64,000 nucleotides of DNA from Bedellia somnulentella (GCA_963576735.1 OY755191.1:7903608-7967607), one strand, 5' to 3'; shown: positions 10,853 through 23,062, counted from the stretch's first letter. Translations and numbers: made by a program. Notes: a model not told the origin generated them from the sequence alone.

Positions 10853-11097
10853 CATACATACATATACTCACGGCTATAAATCCCTAAAAGGGGTAGCGAG
10901 AGCTGAGAAATTAGAAATTCCTCAGCCACTTTTGGAAGTTTAGTGGGGAAAAGATGGTAGAATAAAGGTTGTTGGAGATGGGTCTCCAACCGCATCGCTC
11001 AAAAATCCCTTAAAAAGCCCCAATACCGTTAGTCGCCTCTTACGTACACCCACCGGTAGAAATGGGGTAGTGCTATTCTAAGCCGACACTACACAGC
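10853..11097 (-). mobile_element. RTE-derived short retroposon, full-length
   Basis: A complete minus-strand copy from the ACATACATACATATACTCAC tail to the CGACACTACACAGC head. Confidence 0.9.
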
Positions 11098-11160
11098 TAT
11101 ACATATGTGTATAAATAACATCCAAGACTAATCATTTATGCTCATGACGTAAATGTTGCT

Positions 11161-11226
11161 CTCAGCGGGGATCGAGCCAGCAACCTCCGGACACAGAAGT
11201 TAGACACCTATCCGTTCGGCCCCGGC
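11161..11226 (-). mobile_element. tRNA-like SINE head (unclassified)
   Basis: On the minus strand a B-box-like GGCTCGATCCCC and an A-box-like GGCCGAACGGAT are spaced as in a tRNA. No cloverleaf is claimed. Confidence 0.4.
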
Positions 11227-11272
11227 TGTCGTCATATTGGCTGTGTATTATATATCATATTATTGATTTCAG

Positions 11273-11471
11273 AGACATGGGTTCATTCGAAGAACCAATC
11301 CACTGCGTGGACATATGTCCTGAGTTGCGAGCCTCATCATCTCAATATACTGGTGACTCAGAATCTGATATAGACCTAAGTCTGAGTGGTGACAGCCGCC
11401 ATACCTCTTTTCGGCGGAGCAATAAGAAAAAAGTTTCCTATCAAACAAAAGCTGATATTGAATTGAAATAG
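11273..11471 (+). CDS. Candidate terminal coding exon (65-residue tail) or 3' exon of the same gene
   Basis: It follows an acceptor (TATTGATTTCAG) and is open for 65 codons to TAG 11469-11471. The product is acidic and serine-rich in the middle (GDSESDIDLSLSGDS) and then basic (FRRSNKKK), which looks like a regulated cytoplasmic tail rather than random sequence. Its first base completes the codon left by the donor at 9887 in the longer frame, so the two exons join in phase. If the short frame of the preceding exon is used, this would be 3' UTR. The stretch by itself is not a protein I recognise. An AATAAA at 12381-12386 could serve as a poly(A) signal. Confidence 0.45.
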
Positions 11472-11575
11472 TGAGTGTTGTGAAGTGATCTCATTAGTTT
11501 AGTTGTAGACTCGAATTGCAATTGGATTTCTGAATTATTAGTGTATATTGTGTATTTATATTTGCGATCGTAAAA

Positions 11576-12124
11576 CGCAATACACACTGAGCCCTCCGGG
11601 CCGCCGACATTGCCCGGTGACACATCCCGGCAGCCTGTGTTCGAGAATCTTTATTATATTATTTCTGTAAGCTTCTTTCTTGCCCGGAAGCCTGTGACGC
11701 GATGACTTAAGCTAGAAATTTGGTTCAGGTATCGTTTTGTACAGTTCGTGGCCGTGGTGTGCACAAAATTCAGACATCTGATGTAACTGGATTAAGTTAA
11801 TTGTTACAGAATTTCAAAGTTTCAATTTTGGCCCATAGACTTTGCTTGAGTGTCATAAGCGCGAGCAAACATTAGTCGATCAGAGATGCGCTGAATGATG
11901 TGAATTTTTCTGATTGGCCGGTTTGAAAAAATTCCGACCAATCAGAAAAATTCACTAGAAATTCAAAAGAGCTGCGCTGTGATTGGTCGGAAAATTTCAA
12001 AATAAACTCATTTTATTGGACAGGGTTACCCACTAGTTATTACTAAACGTTGTATGAAAACAAAACCGCCGACAAAAACCTGCCGACATATATCGGCGGC
12101 ACGGCAGGGTCAGTGTGTATTGCG
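11576..12124. mobile_element. 549-bp non-autonomous TIR element downstream of the last exon
   Basis: The inverted ends both read CGCAATACACACTGA and continue with GC-rich matching blocks (GCCGCCGA). No clear target duplication. An internal hairpin (GAATTTTTCTGATTGG and its complement, about 11907-11961) lies in the middle. It would sit in the 3' UTR or just downstream of the receptor-like gene. Confidence 0.6.
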
Positions 12125-14645
12125 CTTAACTACGTTTTAGAATTGTGAAAAAATGTAAAATATTTGGCCATTGTAATTTAACTATCGTTGTGGCGTTTGA
12201 GATTTAAAAACATTGTTGCCTTTCTATTTAAAACTATAATAGTTATGATTGTTTTCTGATCCTTGCTAGCATTTAAATTTTTTAAACAGAATATTTTCAT
12301 ATTTTTGTCAATAACTAATTTCAAAAAGTCTTCAAAATTAAAATTATAATTGCTCTATGCTAGACGAAAATATAATTCAAAATAAAGTTTATATACCAAT
12401 TAAATTGTACAATAGAAAATAATTTCCTAGTAATCATTTGTAATTCTCATTAAATTAAAGGGGATGAGCAACTGAACGCTTTTTGTATAAAAATTAACAG
12501 CTATGTTAATGCTAAGTAAATTTATTTCAGAAGCATAATATTTTAAGAATTTAATATAATAAAATTCTTAATCCGTCAAAAACTTTAAAAGTTTATTATG
12601 TTTTATCACAGTGCTCATTTTTATGTAATTAAGTTATATTATCAAATTATTTAAAAAAAAAAAGTTATTCTGTGTAAAAATATATTTGTACTTAGTCTAA
12701 ATATATAGCATAAGAAAACAACATTCAATCAGGAGCTGTGATTTACTTAATAGATGTAAATACTATACCATTATTAACTGTATATAAAAAATCACTGTAT
12801 GCACTGATTCTTGTACAAACAAATATTTATTTATTATGTATAAAATATTCACATCATAACATTTAAAAAAACCACTTTCATACCTTACTATAGTTGTTTT
12901 TACTGAAAGAATCTTTTTTTAAACAGTATGAATATGAAAAAAAAATGTTTATATACTTTTATTCAAAAAAAGTTTTAATCTATAATATTTTCAGTTTTTT
13001 TCTAAGGTTACCATAAATTTTTTTTTTTTTTAAATACATATTTTTGTTGGTGTGAGTGGGCCAAAATGTTTTAAACCCTTTGATACTGTTTAAAAATTAG
13101 GTATAAAATATGTATTTTATAAAAATCTGCTATTTAATGAAGTAATATTAGGAACTTACTAAGTCAATACGTAACAAATTAGATCAGTATGTTTGTATGC
13201 TCAAATCTTCTATGCGTTTGTTATACTAGACTTAAAGATGCTTTAGTCATTGTTAATATTTATAATTTTCATATATTTTATTTAAAATGTAGTTATTTTT
13301 GTATAAAAGTGGATAAAGACTTTCAAAATATTAATATCATAATCATCTACAAATTGAGAGTGATAAAACTGTGTTCAAAGTATAATATTACAACCAGATT
13401 ATTTTAGTACTTATATCTACATTCTTACCGATTACCAATTTAACCGACTACCTTTCCTTTCCATCTCAAGAATCATGATTAAATATTTGCTCTTCGTATT
13501 AACCAACAATGAAAATGTGTTAATGCACGATGAGACTAGTGAACCATCATCTACCATCGACAATATTTTTCCACCCAACTTCAATGAGTGACTGAGAAAT
13601 TTCTATAAAATTGTCCAACAGAAAGAATTTCTAAAATCAGTTAATTAGACTAAAAGTTTACCTCCTAAAAACCTCCTGTTATAACAATTATTGCAATACG
13701 AGTAAGTTTGTAGTTTTGATAAACCCTTTGTCAATTCATTAATGTAAGTTTACGTTTCATCTACGATTTTGAGATCTAAAATATATTTGAAAATCAATAA
13801 CCAAATCCGACCCAAAAAAATTGAAAATAATAATTCTAGTATCTATATTCTTTAGCTTCAAAATTTGCCCTCACAAATGGTTTATAAGCTTCTTTTACAG
13901 ATCGTATTTCTTCGAACAAATGAATCCCTTTTTCCGACCGCAAGCTTTCCTGAAGAAATCACGCTCGATTTGTTAAGAATGGTTGTAACGAAACCTTTTT
14001 GTTGAACCTCCTCATTATGCGACCAGGGCTTGAACTAGAGAATTTACAAATAATTTTCATATATACGTACATACCATAAAACCATAGGGAGGGTAGGCAG
14101 AGATTAACCCTCCTCATTTAAATTTAAAATATTTTCATACATATCTTTTTAACTTTCCCGCTGACCACGTCCGCCTTATAATCTTTACTAAAAACATGCT
14201 ACATTGCATATTTTGATATTTTCTTTTATTCTTCATTATTTTTTAGATAAACTTAAAATTTTTGACCATATATTTTTACTTTATTTGAATTAGCTTGAAC
14301 TATACTGTAAATCATAAAATTCCAAAAGTCGCTGAACACTTCACCCTATCATTAAATTGTGTGTTTATGATAAATTATACGACTTCTCAAATATCCATTG
14401 CCCTCATTGCCAGTAATATTGTTAAATAATAAAAGACAGAGGAATTTAATTTGAATTTAAGCAAGCTAATTGTAGATTAGTGTTTTTGTAAAAATCATAT
14501 ATGAATATTATTAAAATTTAAGAAAACATGGTTCTACGGATAGCAATAACAAAAAATATTAAAAACCTTGCCAACATTAATCTAACAGCTGTATTACAAT
14601 GTTTTTTGATAAAACCAAGAAATGTATTATGCAAATACTTCCTTA
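12125..14645. other. AT-rich stretch without a recognisable gene
   Basis: Very AT-rich, with poly-A/T runs and only short chance ORFs. A weak retroposon-core remnant may lie at 13545-13625. An AATAAA lies at 12381-12386. Confidence 0.6.
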
Positions 14646-14649
14646 CTTG

Positions 14650-14905
14650 CATATACTCACGCCCGTTGTTCCGATTGGAGTAGGCAGAGACTATAGATGG
14701 CGACCTATACTTTCTTCACGATTCTGAAAAATCTCTCTTGCTTCCGTCACATTTATTATTCTTCTCATTCATGTTCTTTTATTCTTTTCACTACGTACTT
14801 TTGCCTCCATAACAACGTTTTCAAACGTCTTACGCGGCCATTCTCTACTAACGTTGCATCCACATTGGCTCTATAAATCTCCTTTTAATCCACATTTAAA
14901 TTATT
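14650..14905 (-). mobile_element. RTE 3' fragment, old
   Basis: The minus strand follows the last ~80 codons and terminus of the RTE (ATACTCACGCCCGTTGTTCC, GGAGTAGGCAGAGACTATAG, CATTGGCTCTATAAATCTCC) with many changes. Confidence 0.7.
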
Positions 14906-16108
14906 TAACATCTTAGTGTTGTCTGCTCATCTATTAAATTCACTATTCTCTTAATGTATACAATATAGCATATATAGAAAAGACTGCTTAAGTAATGTGT
15001 GTATACTTTCACAAGGTAAAATTCGGAATATACTTTTTTTATCTAACCTGTGCTTTTTCATTTATAATTACGATATAATGTTGTAATTATTTAAATAAAA
15101 CTTTGTCAATATAGTATTATAATTATTATTACTTTTGATATTGTATTTTTTTTTTGTTTTTACTTCCTTAATGAAATAACTGGCGTAAAAAATATTGGTG
15201 TAAACGCAGTTGCCTACGCTTATAGTCGCTAAACAAAAATATAAAAGCTATCTCACGTTGATGTCATACTAAAAATAGATGTTTTATAAAGTGTTTACTT
15301 TAAATTCCATAATGATTAATCTATTCCATAATTTTAAATAAAGATAAGACTATTGATTTCAAATAAAATCTATCAAAAGTATATTTAAATTGTTGATGTT
15401 TGTATTATTTTATGGTGTATTACTATTTTACTTTTAGTGTATAATATCATTATTTGTTAAGTATAAAAACTCAATGTGTATAACTATTGTAAAATTTTAA
15501 TGAAATGTGAAGAATTTGATCTAATATGATGTAAATATATTTATACAAAAAGTGGTTGTTTTTTACTTACTACAACTTTACAACTCAACGAGTGCAGTGC
15601 AGTGAAGTGCAAATGCCACAGGGCTACTGAGGGGTAGTACCTCACCCCCCCGAGGATATCATGAAAGCGCGATCGTCTATTGTTTATAGTTTAAGTAAAA
15701 TAACTAAAATTATTTCGCTGCGGACTCCGAACGCTCACGACCGCTGGAAGGTTAAACAGTTATGACATTAGTTAGTAAAGATATTATTTGGTGCAGAATG
15801 GAGTGTGAGGGCCATAGTTTTTTTTTCTATGCCCAAAACTCACAATTACTAAACATCCCTATACTATATCATATAATTGAATCACAACTATATTTCTCAT
15901 GAAACGTTATTTACATGGAGTTTTGATATAATAGATTCATACCGTGTTTGATTAACATCAGTGTAATTTAATAATTCATGTCATATGTCTTGTTCATTAA
16001 TCTGAGTGTTTCAATAGTGGGCGATAATATGAATAGAATCTTACGTAGGTGAGTGTAAAATTCTTCATGAGAAAGTGTATACGTTGTTCCTATGTTTCTT
16101 AAGGTAAT
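14906..16108. other. AT-rich stretch, no gene seen
   Basis: No coding signal. A GC-richer patch around 15590-15750 (CCTCACCCCCCCGAGG) is unexplained. Confidence 0.5.
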
Positions 16109-16111
16109 GTA

Positions 16112-17330
16112 TTAGGTCTTTACCTACGAAATTGCCGTTTTGTATGAAAAAATTTAAACGAATTTTTTTCTTGTATTTTTTAATTGTATTAATCGAAGTA
16201 ATCACCCATGCAATCAATGCATCTTTGCCAACCCAGTGGCAGTTTATTGATGCCCTTCTTGAAGAAATCAGCTGGACGGGAGGCAACAAATTCTTCAAAG
16301 GCATTTTGTACTGCCTCTCGGGTATTAAATTTTTTTCCGCCAAGAAGTTATCCAAATTCTGGAAAAAGTAGAAGTCTGTAGGCGCAAGGTCTGGTGAGTA
16401 CGGTGGATGATGGAGAGCTTCCAACCCCAGTTCTTGCAACTTGGAGACCGTCTGCTGTGCAATATGAGGTCGCGCGTTGTCGTGCAGGAGCAGCGGAGAC
16501 GAGCGATTGACCAACGCTGGTTGGAGATGTGCCAGCTTCTCCATCATTGTGTTCAGTTCTTCACAGTACACATCTGCAGTAATGCTCACCCCGTTTGGTA
16601 AGAAGCTGTGATGAATCACACCGGCGCTAGACCACTAAACAGTGACCATCACTTTTCTAGGGGTAAGTTTTCGTTTAGGGCACTGTTTAGGTGCTGAACC
16701 AGGATCCAACCAACTTGCTGAGCGCTTGCGGTTGTCAAACAGAATCCATTTTTCGTCGCAGGTAACAATGCGGTTCAAAATTCCTTCATTTGTGTGTCTT
16801 TTGAGCAGTGCAAGGCACGTCTTGACGCGTACTTCGCGCTGGCGATCATTGAGTTCGTGGGGCACCCATTTGTCAAGCTTTTTTACCTTGCCAATTTGAC
16901 GCAAATGGACCAATATTGTTTTGACGCTAACTTCAAAAGCTGCTGCTAATTCCGCCGTAGATTGTGTATCATCAGCTTCCACAATCGCCTTTAATTCGTC
17001 ATTGTCGACCAAAGTCTTCGGACGACCACGAGGTTCATTTTTCAGGTCGAAATTTCCAGAACGGAAGCGAGTAAACCAATAACAGGCGGTGCGTTGGTTT
17101 GTAGTGTTAGCTCCGTAAACGTCATTGATGTTGCGTGCCGCTTGTGCCGCGTTGCTGCCACGACGGTACTCATATTCAATTTTAATGCGTGCACTAGAAA
17201 GTTGAAAGCTATGAATTTTGCCCTGAACCTAGTATCGGTAAGTACCCTTGGTCATATGCCTCGCAATATCAACTTTTTGCTTGGTTTAGGTAGAAAGTTC
17301 TTATCTTCTCTTTAGTGTGTGGATTAACTT
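16112..17330 (-). pseudogene. Mariner transposase pseudogene (DD34D), one TIR retained
   Basis: The reading frame starts at ATG 17255 and runs to about 16193. The N-terminal HTH region (GSNAAQAARNINDVYGANTT) and linker (NEPRGRPKT) are followed by the catalytic aspartates in VTCDEKW, LLHDNARPH and PTDFYFF, the last two 34 residues apart, as in mariner. Breaks: TAG at codon 9 (17231-17229), TAG in the WWSSAG motif (about 16638), and a one-base frameshift in the A-run after FLAEK (about 16340), after which the C-terminus continues in another frame. The transposon end TTAGGTCTTTACC lies at 16112 next to TA. I could not find its partner beyond 17260, so the 5' end is lost or diverged. Confidence 0.88.
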
Positions 17331-17555
17331 AGTTGGATTTTAGATCATGAACAAATTTTGAAGTGAAAATACCAACCAGCCGCGCATTTTTAAGAAAAAT
17401 ATTTTTAACTCAGAATTGGGCTTGTGTGCCACGCACCACTAAACGCAGAAACTTAATTATTCGCAGAGTCACTTAAGCAGATAGCGTATCTGTTTGACTA
17501 ACAGCGACAGGATTGCCCTCTTTCATATATTGGTTTATTGTTCAGCCAAAAAGTT

Positions 17556-17690
17556 AACACCTGGAGGCCTAGCAAGAGCGCTATTTTATTGTCATGATAT
17601 CGGTTAGAATGAGATGACGATGTACGATACTAAGTAACTACGTATGACAGTTTTATACCATGCAATCTAGTGAAAAGGTCGCTCGTACTA
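17556..17690 (+). repeat. Unclassified dispersed repeat, copy A
   Basis: It shares AGGCCTAGCA, GAGCGCTATTTTAT, TAGAATGAGATGACG and TTTTATACCA blocks in the same order with 60277-60400. Confidence 0.6.
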
Positions 17691-18667
17691 ACTATACAGT
17701 TGACGTACCTTCGCTAGATGCACAAGATATAAAAGGCGATCAAATCTACTAGACAATGTATGACTATGCAATATGTCAGGTAATATCAGACTAACTAGAG
17801 AATCCAAACCTGTAGCGGTCAACACTGACACACGAGGTCGATATGAACATGATACATGGATGAAACATTTGATTCGGTTGCACGGCTATGACATATTTGA
17901 CAGCGCTGACATGCAATCTAGAATGTCGTTTGGTGGCACATCAGTCTGTGCCTGTTTCTTACAAAATATTATAAATATTATTATAGATAGATAGTGTATA
18001 GATATTATAGTCAAGGGCAAGTCTTTGGAGCCGTGGTAGAAATGAATATTTTTAAAATTAATAAACGGTGAATTTGTGTTTGCTCATATAATTATATTGG
18101 AAACCTTAAATTCTTATTATTATCGAGTATGTTAAATAAATATTATGTGTACCAAATCAAAATTATTATTGTTTACAAAACCAAAAATTCATAAAATACC
18201 ATACTCCGAACTAAAAATTGATAGTTATCAATTATTTCCCCGCGCCCATACAGTTCTCTCACTTCACATCGCACAGATACACACAGCGACTGTAATTACA
18301 TGAATGACTAGTCAGACAACACAATACACTTGGCAGGCGACCTCTAAGCTCTGCTGGTTCCGATCATTTATTTATAAACCCTACCGTATTCAAGGATGAT
18401 GTAAATGGGGTGACCAGCTGTTTTCCAGTAGCTCTGCTTGCGTTGTGTTAGTATGCATTTTATTGAAAGGATTTGTGTCCTTAAGCTTCCTTGGTGTATT
18501 TTCGTTTTGGTTTCATTTTGACTGAAGCATGAAGGTTTTGTTTGTTTTTTCGTCAAGAAATAAATTGGCTTCTAATTTTAGCTATATATAAATGAAATTG
18601 ATTAATCGAACAAATAATGTATTATTTTCTGTAAAATAGTACAACTTATTTATATGATAGTGATAAG
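17691..18667. other. No gene seen
   Basis: A 73-codon ORF at 17773-17994 and a 62-codon minus ORF at 18368-18556 have no recognisable motifs. Confidence 0.5.
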
Positions 18668-19855
18668 ATAAAAAAAATAAGATAAGAAACACATTTATTC
18701 ATTGCTACACAGTTAACAATATAACTAAAAACATGACAAACTAAACTAAATAAAAACTAAACAAAAATAAAATATAACAAAATTTTAAAAACAAGAGTTA
18801 AAAATAAAAACCACTGTCACAAGCCATACCCTGCGTAGCAATAAATTGGCGGCTGACTCAGCATTATCGTTGTGAGTAAATACTCACAGCACTGATTTTC
18901 AGTCACCACCAGGAAACGCACGGACTAATGAAAACTAAATAACTAAACTCAGTGCATAATATAAATATACCTTCACACATGATAATATACAAATAACATA
19001 ATCAATCAATCACAATACAATATCAAGTAGTGAACAACTACATAAAATCAAAATAAAATATTATAATAATTATGAATATCTGACGAAAAATATGTATAAA
19101 AGAGGCAATAAATAGACTTATTAAATGCCGCGGCTAAAGCTATGTAAAATCCTTAAATAATTATAAATTTATAACCTAGAAATAAATGTAAATAAAATAT
19201 GAGTACATATTTAGTATTAAAGAACAGGTGCGGGATTTTGTTGAACTAGTAAGTAATTTTTAAGCTTTCGCTTAAAGGTGAATAGTAGTAATTACTAGTT
19301 ACACTTCGGATGGGCGGGGGAAGGTCATTCCAGCATTTGGTCGCCGCAAACCTGAAACTGCCCCGAAAGGCCGCCAGACGATGCATTGGCACAATCGCCC
19401 TGACTTTAAACTGATAGCCACTTTTAGACCGTTGCTTTTTTTTATACAAATAGTCAGGAGATTCGTGCTGAATTACACCGAAAAGCAGCGTTGCGAGATG
19501 TAGTTGCCTATGTGCTTGCATTTTCAAAAGTCTAGCGTCGTTAAAATACGGGGTGACATGGGATGGGAGGTGGGATGCGAAAATAAAAGCGTGCACATGC
19601 GTTTTGCACACGTTGTATCAACTTCTGAGAACGACCAAGTATGCAACTACTACAGACCACATCACAGTAATTTAAACTAGATAATACCAACGATTCACAA
19701 AGGTGAACACGCAAATCCACACTAAGGTAATCGCAAATATTATATAGTACTTTAAGGCGGTAGAAACAATTACCAACTACTGATAAAACGTGGTTTTCGA
19801 ACCGTAGTTCCCCGTCTATCAGTAACCCAAGGTTTTTGCTTCTACAACTCTTTCT
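18668..19855 (-). pseudogene. CR1/jockey-type LINE, C-terminal and 3' part
   Basis: Minus strand. Coding runs from about 19850, with NLGLLIDGELRF and CFYRLKVLYNI, then CARFYFRIP. A frameshift at about 19590 leads into HVTPYFNDARLLKMQAHRQL and the typical LINE C-terminus (AAFRGSFRFAATKCWNDLPP). The stop is at 19246. The 3' UTR follows to about 18668, ending in a (TTATC)-like A/T tail. The upstream part of the same element lies at 22890-23030, separated by the RTE insertion. Confidence 0.8.
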
Positions 19856-22800
19856 CTCTCACTATCCGAGAGGGATGAGTTTTGGAATTTGTTAGACGAT
19901 GTTGCGAATGGGTGTGATCAGAATGAGAGAATTGTTAGGTTAGGAGATTTTAATGGTTGGGTTGGGGTGTCACGCAACGGTTGTGAAAGAGTTTTAGGAA
20001 AGTTTGGTGATAAAAGAGTGAACGAGAATGGGGAGAAAGTGATTGATGTATGTTTGGGGAGTAATCTTTGTGTTACGAACACGTTGTTAGAACACAAAGA
20101 TATCCATATGTATACTAGACAGAGGGGAAGCGAGAGAAGTATGATAGATTTTGTGATAGTGGATGAAAGGCTAAGAGCAAAGGTGGTTGACACCAGAGTC
20201 TACAGGGCATTAACGTTGGCACAGATCACTTCCTCGTGTTATCACGATTGAGGGGACTGTGCAAGCGTTGGCGTCACAGGGCCAAAGTGTCAACAACTGA
20301 ATATTGGAGATTCAATATTGGAGATGAATATATGAAGAAATTGGACGACAGGCTAAGTTGCGTGGAGATGAAGGATGAATTGGAAATAGTAGAAGTATGG
20401 GATGTGCTCAAATCGTCAATGGTTGAATGTGCGACGGAAGTATGTGGATTGAGTAAAAGAACAAATAGACCACCAACAAGTTGGTGGGATAAAGATGTGA
20501 AAGAGGCAGTTGGAGATAAGAAGAAAGCTTGGTTAGATTTACTAGCGATTAAAGCTAGTAAACGAATGGATGCGAGAGTTACAGATGATGTAGTAAAGAA
20601 TAGTGAAGATGAATATAAGAGAGTTAAAAATGAGGTTAAGAAGAAAATAGAAAATTAAAAGCGTGATCTGATAGAATGGTGTGAGAGGAAACTCTCTGAT
20701 AATTTCCGGAATAACCAAAAGTTGATCTGGAAATATATCCAGAAAGAAAAGGGAGTTTCCCAAAACACGAGAGTGAATCTTGTGAGAGATGAACAGGGTA
20801 AATGGGCGACGGATGAAAGTAGCATAAGACGAGTATGGAAGAACTATTTTGAGGGACTCTTTGAAAAAGAGGATTCACCTATTTCTTTGCCAATTGGCAG
20901 CAATGTTGACTGGAATGAGGCATTGGGTGACAGTAGTGACAGTGAGATTAGTATGGAAGAAGTAATAAAAGCATTGAAAAGTATGAAAGTAGGGAAAGCG
21001 GCAGGGTATGATAGGATAAGTATCGAAATGCTGAGGGCTGGTAAAGGGTTAGTGGCTTTCTGGCTGTACTTCCTTTTTCAAAAGTGTTGGTCGAGTGGTA
21101 AAGTACCACGAGATTGGTGCAGGGCAGTAATTGTGCCCTTATATAAAGGAAAAGGGTCACACCAGGAAGCTAAAAACTACCGCGGAGTCAGCCTACTCAG
21201 TGTTGTCGGTAAATTGTATGCAAAGGTATTGATTGAAAGAGTGATGAATGAAACAGATGACAAAATTTGGGATGTGCAAGCAGGATTTAGAAAGGGAATG
21301 GGATGTATGGATCAAATCTTCTCTTTAAGGAGCATCACTGAAAAGTTCTTAGCCAATAATCGAAAGGTGTATTGCTCCTTGATCCTGATTTAGAGAAGGC
21401 GTATGATAGGGTGGTAAGGAAGTATTTGTGGGAGGTGTTATCCAAGTTCGGCTTGGGGAGCCAACTTATACGTGCATTGGTATCACTCTATGAGGATTCT
21501 AGTGCATGTGTAAGAATAAACGGGGAAAACACAGACTGGTTCGGTATCTCTAGGGGTGTCCGACAGGGATGTGTAGCTTCTCCGTGGCTCTTCAACTTGT
21601 TCATGGATGACTGTCTGATAGAGTTGTGTGAAAGTGATCAAATGCCTCTTATATGCTGATGATCAAGTGTTACTTGCATCGTCGGTTGAAGAGTTGCAAG
21701 AGATGATGAATATTGCATGTGCGTCGTTTGAAAGAAAAGGAATGAGAGTGACCGTGATAGCCCAGTGGGTAGAACACTCGGTTATCGTGCAAACGACTAG
21801 TGTTCAAATCCTGGGTCGGGCCTACACCAATTTGCCTTTTCTGAAGACATATGTGTGGTTCATTTATCATGGTTGTTAACGGTGAGGGAAAACATCGTGA
21901 GGAAACCCACATGGCTGAGTTGTACTTAGTCATGTGACAGTGTATTCGTACAAAACGGCGATAGGCCTGCCCCCTATCACGTGAGTACACTGTCCATGGA
22001 AAACGTAGGTACTCTGAACACCAGGTGACAAAGTCACGTGATGTTCAGAAGTATTAGTACCTCTGCCAACCCCTTCGGGGATATTCGGCGTGAACGTTTA
22101 TGTTATTATGTTATGAATGAGAGTGAATGTGGATAAAACCAAAACCATGGTTTTCGAAAGAGAGGAGAATATGACTGAATGCGTGATTGAGATCAATGGT
22201 AAGAAAGTGGAACAAGTGAAAGAGTTCGTATATCTGGGAAGTTTGTTTACTAAGGATAGAAAGTGTGATGAAGATATTGAAAGAAGAGTAAAAAAGGGTA
22301 ATGCGGTAAATGGAGCACTGGATAGTCTCATGTCTAGTCAATCGGTGTCCGAAAAGGCCCGAATGGCTGTGCATGATGCTGTCCTCGTTCCTACGATTAT
22401 GTTTGGCAGTGAATGTTGGGTGTGGCAGAAGAAGCATGAAAGCAGAGTGAATGCAGTAGAAATGAGATCCCTCAGAAAAGTTTGTAATGTAAGGTTATGT
22501 GATCGTGTGAGGAATGATGTAATTCGTGAAAGGTGTGGTGTAAAAGATGATATTGTAAGAAAGATAGAAAAAGGAACGTTGAGATGGTTTGGGCACATAG
22601 AGAGGATGGATGACAGTAAAGTGGTGAAAGAGATCTATAGAGCCAATGTGGAAGGTAATGTTAGTAGAGGACGACCTCGGAGGACACATTTAGATCAAAT
22701 AGAAAATGTGCTCAAAAAGGCAGGTGTCCGAAGTACGAAGAATAAAAGAGCATGTATGAAAAGATTGATGGATGTGAATGAAGCTAGAGAGGTTTGCCAG

Positions 22801-22879
22801 GATCGTACAAAGTGGCGATCGATAGTCTCTGCCTACCCCAATGGGAACTAACGGCGTGAGAATATGTATGTATGTATGT
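19856..22879 (+). pseudogene. RTE-type LINE copy 1, 5'-truncated and broken
   Basis: It starts in the endonuclease domain (LSEREEFWNLLDD-equivalent), has GDFNGWVG and MIDFVIVD, then RT motifs (AYDRV, RGVRQGC, YADD) and the C-terminal RWFGHIERMDD and GRPRRTHLD block, ending SAYPNGN with an (ATGT)n tail. Breaks: frameshift near 20210 at the endonuclease TDH region, a rearranged stretch near 20300, TAA near 20657, a 2-nt insertion near 21385 before motif A, a ~29-nt deletion near 21640, and the tRNA-SINE insertion at 21751-22114. Target duplication AACTCTTTCT lies at 19846-19855 and 22880-22889. Confidence 0.93.
21751..22114 (+). mobile_element. tRNA-derived SINE inserted in RTE copy 1
   Basis: A 364-bp element. 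The head has a perfect A-box (TAGCCCAGTGGG) and a B-box-like TGTTCAAATCC. A body of ~250 bp follows, and the 3' end reads CTCTGCCAACCCCTTCGGGG, ATTCGGCGTGAACG and an ATGTT-rich tail. GAATGAGAGTG flanks both sides (21740-21750, 22115-22125). Confidence 0.93.
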
Positions 22880-22889
22880 AACTCTTTCT

Positions 22890-23030
22890 ATGAGGTGACC
22901 CCTAATAGCTACATCATTGGCCGGAACAACCTTAAAAGTTTTACGTATTCGATGCTTTGTTCCAAGTACTATGTTCTTGGATTTGCTCGGATTCAGGACT
23001 ATCGGCGGGATCGAACACGCAATCACCGGA
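22890..23030 (-). pseudogene. CR1/jockey-type LINE, upstream part of the same copy
   Basis: Minus-strand codons VLNPSKSKNIVLGTK followed by VVPANDVAIRG and HLIERV are the post-YADD region of a LINE RT. They stop exactly at the target duplication AACTCTTTCT (22880-22889) and resume at 19855. Confidence 0.75.
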
Positions 23031-23062
23031 CTAAGAAGCTATGCACTCGACCGCTGACGTCG
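22999..23062 (-). mobile_element. tRNA-like sequence abutting the LINE fragment
   Basis: The minus strand reads AGCGGTCGAGTG (A-box-like) and GTGTTCGATCCCGCC (B-box-like), with spacing like a tRNA with a variable arm. It overlaps the start of the LINE-like frame. Either a SINE head joined to LINE sequence or chance. Confidence 0.35.

Noticed and set aside
16132..17315. Plus-strand ORFs over the mariner
   Set aside because: Antisense shadows of the transposase frame.
17340..17500. Second mariner TIR
   Set aside because: Looked for the complement of TTAGGTCTTTACC and did not find it.
21751..21830. A functional tRNA gene
   Set aside because: The A and B boxes are good, but the acceptor stem does not close, and the unit is a SINE with a long body, tail and target duplications.
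22098..22689. Several 60-108-codon minus ORFs opposite RTE copy 1, and similar ones opposite copies 2 and 3
   Set aside because: Antisense shadows of the RTE coding frame; they recur only because the RTE recurs.
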